Position numbers and translations under genes: made by a program. A DNA stretch of 64,000 nt from Argyresthia goedartella (taxonomy: Eukaryota > Arthropoda > Insecta > Lepidoptera > Argyresthiidae), in assembly GCA_949825045.1 (NCBI GenBank), contig OX463820.1, forward strand, positions 7,142,501-7,206,500, given 5' to 3'. Shown here piece by piece: positions 1-12,400 of this stretch. The notes under the pieces are model-generated. The model was not told the DNA's origin. It made no database searches and worked only from the letters and a program-made list of their open reading frames with translations. Each line of letters starts with the position of its first letter. Position 1 is the stretch's first letter.

Positions 1-184
1 CTTGGACCAGTAGCTCTTCCAGGAATTCGATACGCGTCTATCGATTTCCTTACCCTGCCTCTTTTCGAAGGCTACTATCTGGCCCAAGTAGATGTACTCG
101 TCGACATAATGTATTTCCTGCCCATCATCCTCGACCCTATCATATCCCTCCGATTCATAATCAGTCCAACCGAGGACACTTGCC
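1..184 (-). pseudogene. RTE-like LINE reverse-transcriptase fragment
   Basis: Read on the minus strand, this stretch is one open frame of about 60 codons from a stop near 185 to the window edge. It contains HYVDEYIYLGQIVAFEKRQG followed by a segment ending in SNSWKSYWSK. The YIYLGQ and RRxxNSWKS motifs are characteristic of the region behind the polymerase domain in lepidopteran RTE-like LINEs. A second, diverged copy of the same segment lies at 8207-8440 on the plus strand. There is no start codon and the element runs off the window, so only a fragment can be claimed. Family-level identity is fairly secure; the exact clade is inferred. Confidence 0.75.
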
Positions 185-713
185 TACTAATTGAATTTTA
201 GATAAACGGTGGCGTCCTCTACAAAAGTGTTCCGAAGCTATCTTGCACTCAGTTTTATCTTTTCGTCAACAGATGGCACTAGAATCAATTATATTTGTAA
301 AAGTATATATTTTATAGTTATGGGATCACAATTTGATTTGATTTTAATTTTAATTATAAAGTGTTATATTTATTTTAGAAAATGCTAATATTTAAATTTC
401 AAAAATAATAATGGTTGTCTTAATTTTTTGCGTGAAGAACACTGATTCTTGGCTTCCGTTAAAGTATCAACATCGGCGTCGAACGACGTGTGCCATTCAC
501 AAAATGTTGCTTGTTTTTTCACATTCGGTTTTTACTTTTTGTAGAAAATAATACTCTGTAGAAGCTACATACAATACAACTAAATTTAGATTACTCATCT
601 TATATTTTTTGTGTAAACAAAGAATGACATTACTTATTTTATAAAGAAAGATAATAATTAGTAATTCAAGTTTGTTACATTCATGAACCTAAAAGCCAAA
701 TCCTATACATGTG

Positions 714-752
<39 letters not shown>

Positions 753-1020
753 TATATTCGTACTTCTACCTATATGTATATTCACAGAGTTTAGTACCGG
801 AACTGAAATGCAGTGTCGCTAGCATTCAAAAGTGGTTGCATTTTTTTCACGCAAGAGTGCCCTCTTTTTCTGTATGTACTATACCTTACTATTTGGTCCA
901 ACCTCAAGGCTTGCCGTAACTAAGATGTTGTGGCATTAATTTCAGTTCTGCTGCAGTCGACGCGAACAAGACAATGTTCGCGTCGTATAAAAATAATAAA
1001 ACAAAGACCAAAAGCTAATA
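185..1020. other. AT-rich noncoding stretch
   Basis: No coding region or recognisable element is visible apart from the TA microsatellite near 716-757. The small reading frame crossing that microsatellite is low-complexity and not credible. Confidence 0.5.
716..757. repeat. (TA)n microsatellite
   Basis: About 20 nearly uninterrupted TA dinucleotides. Confidence 0.95.
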
Positions 1021-1027
1021 ATATCAT

Positions 1028-1096
1028 GTCCGAACGTGGATTCGAACTCAATACCCTATGATTGCGAAACCGATATCAAACCAATTGCGCCAGATG
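1028..1096 (-). repeat. tRNA-derived sequence (SINE head or degenerate tRNA)
   Basis: On the minus strand there is an A-box-like TGGCGCAATTGG (1092-1081) and a B-box-like GAGTTCGAATCC (1049-1038) at tRNA spacing. The T-arm and acceptor arm do not pair convincingly, so this is not called as a functional tRNA gene. It is most likely the Pol III head of a SINE or a tRNA relic. Confidence 0.55.
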
Positions 1097-1129
1097 TTTG
1101 TTATATCGCTGGGGATGTTAAAACACGTC

Positions 1130-1326
1130 TCTTCACCCCCTTTAATTTTATAAATCTCGTGTAGTTCAGTATTTGTTGCTATGGCGGCAAAAGAACATTC
1201 TGTGAAAATTTCAACTCTCTATGTATATAACAACAGTTCATGAGATACAGTCCGCTGACGGACGGACGGACAGCGGAGGCTTAGTAACAGGGTCCCGTTT
1301 GACACCCTTAGGGTACGGAACCCTAA
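1130..1326 (-). repeat. Partial Lepidoptera-type interspersed repeat (GGAC microsatellite class)
   Basis: Contains GACGGACGGACGGACAGC, then GGAGGCTTAGTAACAGGG, and ends in GGTACGGAACCCTAA. This matches the last third of the longer copies at 1482-2160 and 34738-35415. No coding capacity. Confidence 0.8.
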
Positions 1327-1481
1327 TCACAACGGGTCGTGCGTGGTTTGAGCACGTCGAGTAATTTACGAGGACAGCGTTCTGTGTTGTAAAAACTACG
1401 TCGAACAATATGTTTGTGACAGGAGGTTCGGTGCTCCAAAGTACGATTTGAAATATATTAACTGTGTCAGAATACTGAAAT

Positions 1482-2160
1482 AAAACCGGTCAAGTGCGAG
1501 TAGAACGTTGGACCCGCACACCAAGGGTTCCATACCACTGTGCACGGGTAAACGTTAAACGACAGTCTATTGCACGAGTATACCTTTATAATTTTAATAA
1601 TAAAATATTAAATAGTAAGACTATATTCAAGGCCATCGAAACATTGAAAAAGAGTTTTGTGTATTTATTATGTAAGTATTGAACTATGTACTCAGAAAAC
1701 GATACTCTTTGCTCATTGAAACCGGAAGTCGATAGAAATTTAGTAACTAATATACAAAAATAAAATAAAATATGATAAATAACTTAATTTTATTTATTAT
1801 AATTCGAATGAGCAATTATTAATCGTAAAATGACAAATAACTAAACACAAAACTTAATATCTGCATTTAAAGATCTTTTCAACCCAATTTTCACCAATAA
1901 ACAAATGAAACAAAATTAATAATTAATAAAATTAATAACCAATAATTTCTTGTATGGGTATTTCATTTTATTCTTAAAAACCGAAATGTTTCATTATTTG
2001 TTGTTATAGCGGCAAGATAAATACACCCTCTCTGAAAATTTCAGCTCTACCTCTTTCGGTTGATCCGATAGAGCCCGGCGACGGAGGGACGGACAGACGG
2101 ACAGCGGAGGCTTAGTAATAGGGTCCCGTTTGGCACCCTTCGGATACGGAACCCTAAAAA
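1482..2160 (+). repeat. Near full-length Lepidoptera-type interspersed repeat
   Basis: Begins AAAACCGGTCAAGTGCGAGT and ends ACGGAACCCTAAAAA after the GACGGACAGACGGACAGC microsatellite. Length is about 679 bp, almost the same as the copy at 34738-35415, which supports these as true element ends. The ends carry short inverted repeats but there is no transposase, so it is non-autonomous. Confidence 0.8.
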
Positions 2161-2510
2161 CTATTACAAAAATAGGGTATATGTATAGATATATAACATA
2201 GATATACGAGTATATCTAGTGATATAATCGGTAGGAATAGACTACTAATTACTGTTAGTAGGTGCTGGCTTAAAATCAGCGATCACATATCACGGTCGGT
2301 GATCATTAGCTGTGCTGGTAACCTTTCAACAATGGCAAATCCTTAATTTCATGATCTTAAAATGTGCGTCAGTTGTGCACATTGATTGCTTTTGTAACGT
2401 CATAATGAATATAACATATGTACTAATTAATAACAACTTCTACGAGATAATTATATGTATTTCGTATTTTCGTATGTATTTATTGCACATAAAACAACAT
2501 AAGATATAAT
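2161..2510. other. Unassigned AT-rich stretch
   Basis: A 65-codon frame is present but shows no recognisable motif and sits in AT-rich DNA. Nothing else is seen. Confidence 0.4.
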
Positions 2511-2514
2511 AAAC

Positions 2515-2615
2515 AGAAAGGACATCTACAAAGGCATGCTTATCTCTAAAAAGAGATCTCTTCCAGCAAACCCAAGGTTGATAAGAATAATTTAATGTAA
2601 CATACATACACTGAA
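2515..2615 (-). repeat. LINE 3'-UTR fragment (TGGTTTGCTGGAAGA type)
   Basis: On the minus strand it reads as a variant of GGTTTGCTGGAAGAGATCTC followed by TAGAGATAAGCATGCCTTTG. The same motif ends the LINEs at 26935-27075, 42690-42815 and 47700-47790. It is a solo 3' tail with no adjacent coding sequence. Confidence 0.7.
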
Positions 2616-2734
2616 CTATTGAACTAACTGCTACACACATACACTACATACACAAGTACATAAATATTATATAAAAATATAAATACACATAAATAAACTA
2701 ATATATACAAAGCTCAAATCTAGGATATGTGTAA

Positions 2735-2966
2735 TATATATTGTACTGCTTTTGTTGAATAAACGATTTACAATTTCAATTTCAATTCAATGTCTCTGTT
2801 TGTGATGTCGTTCATTCAATCTTCTTGTACTTACGTTTCTTTTAGGGGATTTGTCCAGCTAGAATTTACAATAGCTAAAGCAGATTGTATTTCTCTATAT
2901 GTTTTATACGGCATACACCTATGTTTTACAAATAAAGATCTATTCTATTCTATTCTATTCTATATG
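2735..2966 (+). repeat. Two retroposon 3' tails
   Basis: The first ends GAATAAACGATTTACAATTTCAATTTCAATTC near 2790, a repeating TTTCAAT tail. The second ends AATAAAGATC followed by a TATTC pentamer run at about 2938-2963. Short repeating tails after an AATAAA-like signal are typical of CR1/Jockey-type LINE insertions. No ORF accompanies either. Confidence 0.5.
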
Positions 2967-3479
2967 AACCAATATCATAAGACGGCTGACTCATCAACGC
3001 CCATCGCAAATCGTAGAACTTTTGGTGTAGATAAGGTAAGAATACGGATATTTCTGATTTGTGCGGGATAGTCTACACGACACGAACAAAGCAACAGAAT
3101 CCAAAGAGTTTTTAGGACAGAAAACATTTTCTGCCATATGTTACATTTGCACGTGCATTTATGGTTTTTATTGTGTGAAATGATACTATCGGCTCCGGAA
3201 TATTATAATCAAGCACTTTTCAAATTCCTCTTCATTCAACTAGTACGAGTGATGTTTCGTCGATCCCGTGGCATTTTTTCATTTGGAGATGTGTGCAGTG
3301 ATACCGATGCTAATGGAACAATTGGCACGCCTGTTGTACGAGTATTGCGATGGCGAAATATTTCCGATCCTATCGCAAGTTAGTATTGAATAATTTAAAC
3401 TAAAAGTAAAACTTTAGAAAAAACTATTTCAATTAAACTCTATTTGATTAGCAACCACAGCAATCGTATCCCAATGACG

Positions 3480-3740
3480 GAATAGAAAAAAAATTGTTTT
3501 TCAAAAACTGTTTTTTTCTGTTCGGTGATCCCAACTCATTAAATACCCAGAATTGAGTAGTTCCGGTGGCAGTTTGTACTCTTCATCATCAGTTCCACCA
3601 AGTCATGATTCCCGAGAACTGCAGCGCACAAATGCACGAGATACTATACAAATTACCTAAATCGCTATAGGTGTGCATTCTGATTCGAAGTGCCCTCTAT
3701 ATTTCTCCACGATCCTATCATCAGGTTCCAAATTCCAAAT
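3480..3740. repeat. Diverged interspersed repeat, GATCCTATCATCAGG class
   Basis: Shares short blocks (TCATCATCAGTTCCAC, ATCCTATCATCAGG) with 4015-4205 and, more loosely, with 57925-58290, where GATCTGATGATGGGATC recurs. Copies are old and ends are unclear. Confidence 0.45.
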
Positions 3741-3890
3741 GTCTTTATTACTGTAGATATTTACATATACTTAGCAATCGTAATTTTTTGCCACTTCTCT
3801 ACATTGGACCACTGTTGGAGGAGAAGGGCGTAGAAACTGCCACAGATTGAATTTAGATCTCTTTTAAAAATTGTTTGTAATTAAGGTCCT
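3735..3890 (-). repeat. Solo 3' end of the CR1/Jockey-like LINE
   Basis: Closely matches the 3'-terminal 130 bp of the LINEs at 5505-8160 and 35505-37025, sharing CTACATTGGACCACTGTTGG and AGAAGGGCGTAGAAACT. The plus-strand text is the reverse complement of the LINE end, so the fragment lies on the minus strand. It is a short 5'-truncated insertion. Confidence 0.75.
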
Positions 3891-4014
3891 GACTCAAGTT
3901 GATAAATTGTTGAGAAGCTCTCCGTACGTCACAATCACATCCACTTCACCAAATGTATTATGAAGAGAATACATTACTTATCAACCATAATAAAGTAATC
4001 ATATCGAAAACTGT

Positions 4015-4205
4015 GGGATATCTATTATTGAGCAGTTTTGGTGGCCATCTGTTGTCTTCATCATTATTCCACTTAATATGATACTTCCTCAGAGTAGACA
4101 AATGCATGAGCCACTAATAAAAATTAAAAATCGCTGTATATCGCACATAATATTTGAAGAGTTACCTCATTTTTTTCAGAATCCCATCATCAGATCGACC
4201 AATGG
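4015..4205. repeat. Diverged interspersed repeat next to a LINE fragment
   Basis: Shares TTGGTGGCCATCTG, AATCGCTGTATA and CCCATCATCAGATC blocks with 3480-3740 and 57925-58290. No coding sequence. Confidence 0.45.
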
Positions 4206-4209
4206 GACG

Positions 4210-4625
4210 AATCGGAAGTTAAACCCTTTTAACCGAAACACAATTTGACTGGTGACTGTCAAAAATAACCCCGGGGTTTTCCGCCCTAACAATGTACTCT
4301 ATTGTGATGCCATTATATGAAAAAGAAACAGTGGGCTTTTGTAAAAAGAAAAGCTTGAGCCTGATTCCTAAAGTCATGGCTTGTGATTTGGTCGCATTTA
4401 CCAACAGCTCGTACGATGAGGCCCAGTCTTTCACATTATCGAGGTAAGCATTTACTGCCTCCACGGATAAAACCACGACGTAGGGGGAAAAGTGGCGATA
4501 GATTTCGAGATCATCTGCGTACAGATGATACGAAGAAGAAAAGAAGCCGAAGATGGAGTTGATGAAGACGAGGGGAGAGAGAATGCCACCTTGAGGCCCT
4601 CCTGCGGAAAGAACCTTACTACAGT
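4210..4625 (-). pseudogene. Jockey-like LINE reverse-transcriptase fragment
   Basis: On the minus strand, translated pieces give GPQGGILSP and, about 30 residues on, SSSYHLYADDLEIY; YADD is the reverse-transcriptase active-site box. A frame of 85 codons follows, with VKDWASSYELLVNATKSQAM and SYNGITIEYI. The same blocks recur in the LINE at 23.6-26.2 kb, so both belong to one family. Frame changes and missing ends make it non-functional. Confidence 0.8.
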
Positions 4626-4629
4626 ATTA

Positions 4630-5034
4630 AAGAGTACATAGACGATAAAAATGCTTGGGACTGAATTGTTCTAATTAATTGTGAGCATCCTCACTGCCAG
4701 AGTTTCTTTTACTGGACACTTGGAGGCCTTTTACACCTCCAAAGATTAATTTAATTATACAACTCTTGACTGTGGGGACCATTTACATCTCCTATTATCA
4801 TTGTATTATTGACTAAAGAGACTATACATCTCTGTTATTTATATTTTAATTATTTTATTATGACATTTGAGACTCTTTACATCTCTCAGAAACAATAATT
4901 AAGTACTTTTTTTTTCTGATAATATGATAATAATACCAAATGTTCTGTAAAAAATGAAATGAAATGACATGTGAAAGTGCCCTTGTGGCCTATTTACAGA
5001 ATAAACGTTTTGAGTTTGAGTTTTGAGTTTTGAA
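4630..5034 (+). repeat. 5'-truncated LINE 3'-UTR with TTTGAG tail
   Basis: A repetitive 3'-UTR-like sequence with recurring TTTACATCTC blocks. It ends GTGGCCTATTTACAGAATAAACG followed by TTTGAGTT repeats. A short repeating tail after AATAAA is expected for CR1/Jockey-type LINEs. No ORF is seen. Confidence 0.6.
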
Positions 5035-5039
5035 CACAC

Positions 5040-5500
5040 CATTCAGTTTCGGTCTCTTCAAACTGAATGAGTTGCTGACAACCTCTCAGATATGAGTCGA
5101 ACCAGGCAGTTATTCAGCGAGCTCAATATGGCGACAAGAATGACAAATCGACGCAGTATCTTGCATATATTGTTCAGTATTACTCGTTAGTTCTTATTAA
5201 ACTTTTATATAAGTCTTCTATTTTAGTAATTATCACTATAAATATATACAATCTATATGCAAATACAGTCAATCAGGTGTATGACATTACAATTAAGTCT
5301 CTATGTTTATCAATGAACTGAATCATAGGCAACGTGATATATTATTGTCTATAATAGACAATGGCAGAGGTATTCAATTATAAATATACCCTATTCCACA
5401 GTGATAGAATATGTCAACTTTTAAATATAAACATACCTTTAGGGACCTATTTTTCTGCTGCCTTGCCCCGAGCACTCGACCTCCAGCGTATGTTACTATA
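5040..5500. other. Noncoding stretch
   Basis: AT-rich; no recognisable feature. The 90-codon frame at 5361-5633 runs into the antisense of the neighbouring LINE 3' end and is not a gene. Confidence 0.4.
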
Positions 5501-5504
5501 CAAA

Positions 5505-8160
5505 GTACTTTATTACTGTAGATATTTTCATATACTTAGCAAACGTCATTTTTTGCCTCTTCTCCACATTGGACCACTGTTGGAGAAGAAGGGCGTAGAA
5601 ACTCCCACAGATTTATTTTTAGATCTCTTTTAAAAATAGGTTGTGCTTAACTAATACAAATATGAAAAATTTAATTGTTATGATTAATAAGCAGGAATAA
5701 ATAATTACAAAATTATTAACAGCAAGGCCTGTGTTGAGCTAGATTAACCCCATACAGTCCTGTCATTTAAGTAATCTTGAACATTGTAATATCCCTTTTT
5801 TGACAAAGTCGCTTTAACATGCTTTTTAAATTGCTCAAATGGCAATTTCAAAATCTCCAGAGGTATCTTATTGTAGTAGAGAATGCACTGACCCTTGAAA
5901 GAATTGCTAACCTTCGCGAGTCTAAAACGGGGCGCACATAGTCTGTGATTATTTCTTAGGTTAACATTACAGCTGTCGCTAAGTTTGGAAAATGTTGTAA
6001 GGTTCTTGCGTACATACATTATATTTTCGAAAATAAATTGACTAGCTACTGTTAGTATGTCAATTTCTTTAAAAAGCTCTCTGAAGGAGTCTGCTCGTTT
6101 TAAATTATAAATTGCTCGAATAGCTCTTTTCTGTAAAATAAAAATAGTTTGAATATCTGCTGCTTTCCCCCACAACAAGATACCATAGGACATCACACTA
6201 TGAAAGTAACTAAAATATACTAGCCTAGATGTAGCCACATCCGTGCTTTGTCTGATGTTCCTAACAGCGTAAGCCGCAGAACTTAATTTACCAGCCAATT
6301 TATCTATGTGGGGTCCCCACTGTAATTTGCTATCAATGGTTATTCCAAGAAACTTCGTATCATTTACCAATTCTAACGTGCTGTTGTCTAACACCAAACT
6401 GGTCCCAACTTGCCTGACATTTGGAATTGAGAATTTGATACACTTGGTTTTACCAGCGTTTAACAATAAATTATTAACTGTGAACCAATTCAAGGTTAAA
6501 GACAATGCACCATTAACATCATCAAAATCTCCTTTTTGTCTTTCAATTTTGAAGACCATTGAAGTATCATCAGCAAACTACACTATGTCAGTTAATGTCT
6601 CCACCATGAAAGGCAGATCATTAATATATACCAGGAATAAGAAAGGGCCTAATATGGAACCTTGTGGAACGCCAATTTTAACACCCGATCCATCAGATCT
6701 TACGCCGTTAACTTCTGCCTTTTGAATTATATTGCTTAGGTATGATCTTAGTAGATCCAACGCTTTATTTCTAACTCCGTAATGATTTAATTTAATTAAT
6801 AGCGTATTATGATCAACACAATCAAACGCCTTCGACAGGTCGCAAAAAACTCCGATAGCATCCTGTGCGGCCTCCATGCAGAATAAATATGAGATACAAG
6901 GGATCCTGCATCCGTAGTCGATTTACCCCTAGTGAAACCATATTGTTTAGCATGGAGTTGTTTTGTACGGTTGAAGTGTGAGAGCATTTGATTGAGTATA
7001 ATCTTTTCAAATATTTTACTTAGTGTTGGAAGAACAGATATTGTTCTGAAATTTGAAGGATCGCCCTTATCTCCCGATTTGAACAGCGGTATCAGTTTAC
7101 TGTGTTTCATGAGGTCTGGAAAAGCCCCATCGTCAACACATTTATTGAATATATAAGCTAAGTGTGGGGCTATAACTAGAATTACTGAACCAATGACTTT
7201 GACTGATATACCCCACAGGTCTTCCGTATTTTTTAAGTTAAGTAATTTAAACGTTTTGACAATGTCCTGGGGATATACATGATGAAATTTTTAATATACA
7301 TAACTGACGCTAGTGTTATTTTTTAATAAAGTCTCTGCTTCAAATGGAGATGAATTTAGACGGTCCGTTGTGAGTACGGGTACATTGGTGAAGAATTTGG
7401 TGAAGAATGTTTCAAAAGCTCGAGCATCATCAGCGTTGGATTTAACAACATCATCACCTATCTTTAGGCAGAAATCATTGTCCCTTGGTATAACTTTGCC
7501 AGTTTCGCGGTTTATTATTTGTCAAACTGTTTTCATTCTTTTATTTGAATTTTGAATTTTTCTATTAATGTGTAAAGTTTTTGCAGTTCTACAAACCAAC
7601 TTGAAAGTTTTGGAATATTTTTTAACATAGTCATGAAATTTTCGATCAAAGTTATAGGTTTTTTGATCATAAAGGTCATACAAGATAACTACTACTTTTA
7701 CGAATTCCAAACATTGCCCAGTCATTAAATTTAGATTAACCGTTGTAGTCACTGACTTTCTTTAATTTGAAAACTTTATTGAATTCTGTCTGAATAATGA
7801 TGAAGAAGTCTGAGTAGATTTTGTTTGGGTTCTGTTCATTAAAATCCGGTACTGGCAAATTTATATCTAAGTTTTTCGTATATGTCTCTAGTCTATGGGA
7901 TGTAATAGGCATATAAAATGATGGACCAGTCTTATCCTTAATAGTAATTGGGAATGAAACTGTTTGACCACTGTGATCGGAGGGTAAGCAGGTAATTACA
8001 CTTTTACTTGTGAATGCACAATACAGTCACAAAAAACGTTATCTAAGCAAGTTTGGCTGGTACGTGTAATTCTAGTCGGCTCTAGAAATACATGACATAA
8101 ATTAAATGATTTGAACAGAGTTATTAATCGTCGCTTCAGTGTTGTATCTACTCAGCCTTG
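5505..8160 (-). pseudogene. CR1/Jockey-like LINE (endonuclease tail, reverse transcriptase, 3'-UTR), decayed
   Basis: A non-LTR retrotransposon read on the minus strand. From high to low coordinate: an endonuclease C-terminus near 8160-7990 (EPTRITRTSQTCLDNVF); a linker with YDQKTYNFDRKFHDYVKKYS (about 7680-7610); polymerase blocks LIPLFKSGDKGDPSNFR (about 7110-7040), GVFCDLSKAFDCVDHNTL (about 6860-6800), GVPQGSILGPFLFLVYINDL (about 6690-6620) and an FADD box near 6580; then a 271-codon frame (6559-5744) with KFLGITIDSKLQWGPHIDKL and a C-terminal HSVMSYGILLWG. The 3'-UTR runs to about 5505. Stops and frameshifts separate these blocks, for example at the FADD box. The 5' end and most of the endonuclease are missing, as expected after 5' truncation. 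A deleted sister copy is at 35505-37025. Confidence 0.85.
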
Positions 8161-8204
8161 AAGTTGGACTCGAGATCAATCGTCAAAATTCATTTAATAT
8201 TGAA

Positions 8205-8440
8205 TAGATGGGCAGGAAATACATTATGTCGATGATTATATTGACTTAGGCCAAATAGCCTCCTTCGAAAACAGGCAGGATGAAGAAATCTAAAGACGTA
8301 TTTCTAACGCCTGGAAGAGCTTGAGCGACCTTGACAAGTTTCTGCCGGGGTGGCCGGAGGTGGTGCAGTCCAGGGACTAGTGGACTCAAGAGGGGGCGCC
8401 TTTGCCCAGCAGTGGGACCCTATTACGGCTAGAATTATTA
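8205..8440 (+). pseudogene. RTE-like LINE fragment, internally deleted
   Basis: The frame GQEIHYVDDYIDLGQIASFE is continued by NRQDEEI, a stop, then RRISNAWKSLSDL. It is the plus-strand relative of the fragment at 1-184. About 50 codons later a C-terminal motif GAFAQQWDPITARI appears in another frame. The joining of mid-protein to C-terminal motif suggests an internal deletion plus frameshift. Confidence 0.7.
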
Positions 8441-8484
8441 CATAAGATAGACTGATTAAACTAAATACAATAATATCTGACTGT

Positions 8485-8590
8485 GGAATGCTGTTCCTGG
8501 TATAAGAGACGGTCCCACTCTTTTCTCTTTCAAAAACGGGTGAAGGAGAACTTCCTCTCTCTTTCATGAGAGTTATAGTATTTATATATT
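8485..8590 (+). pseudogene. Jockey-like LINE ORF2 C-terminus remnant
   Basis: Translates in part as AVPGIRDGPTLFSFKN and matches the C-terminal and early 3'-UTR sequence of the LINE at 26085-26175 (shared GAGACGGTCCCACTCTT-like block and AGAGTTATAGTATTTATAT-like block). Only about 100 bp remain. Confidence 0.6.
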
Positions 8591-8636
8591 TTCTACATGT
8601 TATCTATTTGTACATGTCGTAGATATATCGAATATA

Positions 8637-8927
8637 ATTTGATCATTTCATAAAATAGACAACCGTTTCATGATTTTGTAAATTATTTCATGAAATTTTC
8701 AGAAAGGAATTTCACGAAAACATGTCTTTTTAAAAGCATTTGTATTCAGTACTACCTGGTGTTTTTGTGTTAGACATGTCGAACTAATACGAAGACTATT
8801 TTGGGGGCAGCGCTCGCCCCCTTTAGTCTTCACCTAAGCTACCGCAGTCTTTTGCCCTTAAATATTTCTTCGTCCAATGGAAGTTCTAATTCAACCATGG
8901 TTGGCTATTTCATGATATAATCAATTC
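8637..8927. mobile_element. MITE-like element (TTCATGA ends) with hairpin core
   Basis: Ends are imperfect inverted repeats, GATCATTTCATAAAATAG on the left against CTATTTCATGATATAATC on the right. A related copy is at 45991-46211. The middle holds the hairpin core: GAAGACTA (8791-8798) pairs with TAGTCTTC (8824-8831) around a GGGGGC/GCCCCC inner stem, followed by ACCTAAGCTACCGCAGT. No ORF. It is called non-autonomous on size and structure; the target duplication is not clear. Confidence 0.6.
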
Positions 8928-9328
8928 TGCAATTTATGCGCATAGGCTAAGTTGAACAAATAAATTTCTATGCTATTCTAATCTATTCTATTGGCGCCAT
9001 ACCTTGCATAGCATACCGTACATGGTATAGATAGGTAGGTCAACAATAACGACGGCTTTTCGCTATGGGATAGCACCTAAATATTACATCTGAAGATGCG
9101 ATTATCGCTTGTTATACTTTGTATATGAGCCCGTTCCCCTGTGTCTGTGATATATCGTAGACAAAAAATCATACTAAAATCACGTGACGTGTATATACAG
9201 TAGGTATGTAATGTAATATATATTATATCACAATATCCAAATTGAGCTCAGAAGTGATGAATCAACTTAATCATCTTTAAAAATCGTGTACCGAAGCTAG
9301 AAAAAGACTGCAGTTCATTTCATGGTCG

Positions 9329-9430
9329 TTTTTAGGGTTCCGTTCCAGAGAAACGAAGAACCCTTATAGTTTCGTCAAGTCTGTCCCATCCGTCCGTAAG
9401 TCACAGCAACTTGATGAAGTAGCTTTAAGG
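9329..9430 (-). repeat. Partial Lepidoptera-type interspersed repeat
   Basis: TTTTTAGGGTTCCGTTCC, then AACCCTTATAGTTTCGTCAA and TCCGTCCG match one end of the 646-bp repeat at 21945-22590. Confidence 0.75.
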
Positions 9431-12400
9431 TTGCCATTACAAGCTTTTCATATACTATAGACAAGTGCATATTACACAATATGCAGGACTCGATTAGATC
9501 CTACATAAACGCCATGGTTACTTTTTTACGCTTTCATTTTACAATGTTCCGCCTTTTTTATTGTGCTTATTGCACTCATTAGTTATACTTCCTCTTATTC
9601 CAATGTTGTTCTCTGTCTGAATAAAAATACTAAAAGACTCTCTTTGTTCCAGGTATGTTTCACAATAATCCGTCTCTGTGAAATACCGCCGTCTGAAATA
9701 AACGTTCTTCACACGTGACCGAGATTACATTGTAAGTAACGCTTATAACATGTTTGTGGTTGATCGCAGTTTAAAAATACCATTTGTTCTATAAAGCAGC
9801 AGCTTTTGACAATAACCGTTACAAAGCACTTGACGGGGCGTGAGCAGATTTGGTAACAACTTTTTGATTCGTTCTTGTGGTTTATGGTGACTCATAGTCT
9901 GTTGGCACATTTTGTGTACCAGACGTTGTACAATGTGCAGTGTTGCTTTATTTACATTTGGTACTATCGTAGGAACCTTTATTGATAGATAGTTACGTAG
10001 TCATAAAGAAATTTTCAACATAGTGGGAATAATGCCAGTGAACCTTTCTACGACTTTGATTTAGTTAGTTTACCAAGACTGACTTTCACTTAATATTTGC
10101 GAGCGCTTCATTCAGATATCTTCACGAGTATCTCTATCATCATCTTAGACAATCTTAACGCTAGATTTCTCTATAAAAGGCTATTCATTTATATTTTAAG
10201 ACATGTCCAAGTCTGAAATTCCACCAAAGTCCACAACCGATATAAATGCAGTTTTATGTTTAGAGAAAGCATTAGAAGTGTCGACCTTATGTGTTTTAGA
10301 TTGTTGTCATACTCTTCCTACCAGAATAGCTTATGCCGAATTATGTGATGTTACGAAAATTTTGTCAATATGTACTTCCATAAATCTCTTCCCGCTTAGT
10401 AAAAGAAGGTCTTACACGGCACGTCTCCTTCATGATTAATGGCGCCTTTCAAACATGTTTCTAAAGCATTTTTGGGGTTCCTTTGTACAATTGTTTTAAA
10501 CGTTATATTACTTTTTGCTGATGGCCGAAGGTGAACTTTAGGGTCGCGTGGAGCTGTGAAATCCTATGCTCAATCGCTCAATGATTAAGTTTTTAAACTA
10601 CAGTCAAAATAAAGTTATCCCAGCACTATGTAAATTCATCATCTATAGAAACATTAAATTCAATATGTGGCTGAACATGCCTAGTTAACATTGAACATTG
10701 AACATTGAAATCAAGCAGAACTTTCAAGATCAAGAAGGCTTCGCACTTGACGGATTGCGTAGACCTCTACTTTGTGGCACCAGGTCATTCGCCCTCCACC
10801 ACCTTTGATACTATTTCAATGGCTGGCGTCAACACAGGATGACGTTTACGCGATCGTGATTATGAATGATGAGTGCCTTCGAAGGGCGTTCACCTAGCTG
10901 AATTGCTATTGGCTAAGTCGAAGTTTTCAAATACGGAAGCCTTGTGGAGGTCATGGAACGGAAAAACTGAACCTATGCTTTTGTAAGAGTGTATACTTAT
11001 AAATGGCAGGGTTTTCTAGACTTGTGGCTTGGGTATTTTATTTTTATTTACATAACACCCTCCACCTCCTTCCTAGTCATCGGCACATCCTCAGGTTCAG
11101 CAAAATCTTGAATTTTCACGGGTGAAAATTCAACTAAATGGATTGACGGGAAGAATTAATGAACAAGTGAAACTAAATAAAATCTTTAAATACATCATGT
11201 AAATTTAGCAGGAAATGACATTTTATAAAACTTAATGGGTTGTATTATGCAGAGTTTAAAATCAAAAGTGAATATGTAAAGTAATAAATCTCATAAAGAA
11301 CAACAAAATTGATTGTATCGATTCAATCAAGTTGTTCGGTAAGAGATCAGTTAATTTGTATAAATAGTGTTTTAAATTTTGTTTTTCGTTCGGCCTTCAA
11401 GAGGGATTGTCTCCTTTCGTGTCGTTTTAAAAATATACTTGTACAGAAGAAACCTATCGTGAATAATAGGATTAAATATTTCGCCTGCGATCAATGTATT
11501 ATTATTCTTGAGCTCCTTGAGATTCTGTATGGGGGGATATTTTTTACGTCTGCTGATCTATTTTTCTGGTATCGCTATTCACAGTGATAGTACTCCTAAA
11601 TTTGAATAGTGGAGAAAGCGAGATGTTTAAGTATGTAGGCCAAGATTGTAGCAGGAGTTTTTTTCTTATCTGGAAAAAGAATAGATGATTGGGTCTGTAT
11701 CATCCTTTGTAAACACTTTTTCTTGTAAAGCCTTCTTGTTAGCAGAACTATGCTATGCACTCTCGATTCCCCATCTTAGGCCTTGATGAGAGGAAATGCT
11801 TCGTCACGGCTGCCGCAACATTCACTCGGTACATTGACTCCCCGCGTAAGCGCAGTTGCACAATATTAGGTTTCAGATATTCATTAAGATTCCGAGATTC
11901 CATTTAGATATTTGCATGTTAAATGTTTTGACGGATATTAATCGGGTAGAGTTTAAATATGATATATGGTATACCTGAAATCCTAGTACCTACCATCTTT
12001 TTACAAAAATCAATGCCGAAGCGAATGACGGATTAATCGTAATTCCAATTTTCACTTCAAGTACAAAATCATTAAATGAATCGAGGGTAATCCCAAACTA
12101 ATGAAACCGAGATTAAAACAAAAATGTATTAAATTATCAGCATTGAAATCGAATTTGCTTATTACATTTTAGTACCAAAATAAACATATTGCATACACAC
12201 ATCTTCTTATAGTGCCATAGTAGGTTGGCAGTCAGCTCCGAATATCCAGGCGGAATAAGACGTCGACGCTCTACTAGTCCATTTGAATGTTAGATTTACA
12301 AGATATCGTCCCTCTTCTGACTCCACGTATCCCTTGAAACTATGTCGATAAATACGTTACAACGAGTTGAACAAAATATCTCACTTAGCCGTATGTAAAT

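Noticed and set aside
683..919. 78-codon frame over the TA microsatellite
   Set aside because: The middle is a low-complexity Tyr-Ile repeat produced by (TA)n.
6306..6725. 139-codon plus-strand frame
   Set aside because: It is the antisense shadow of the LINE reverse-transcriptase frame on the minus strand.
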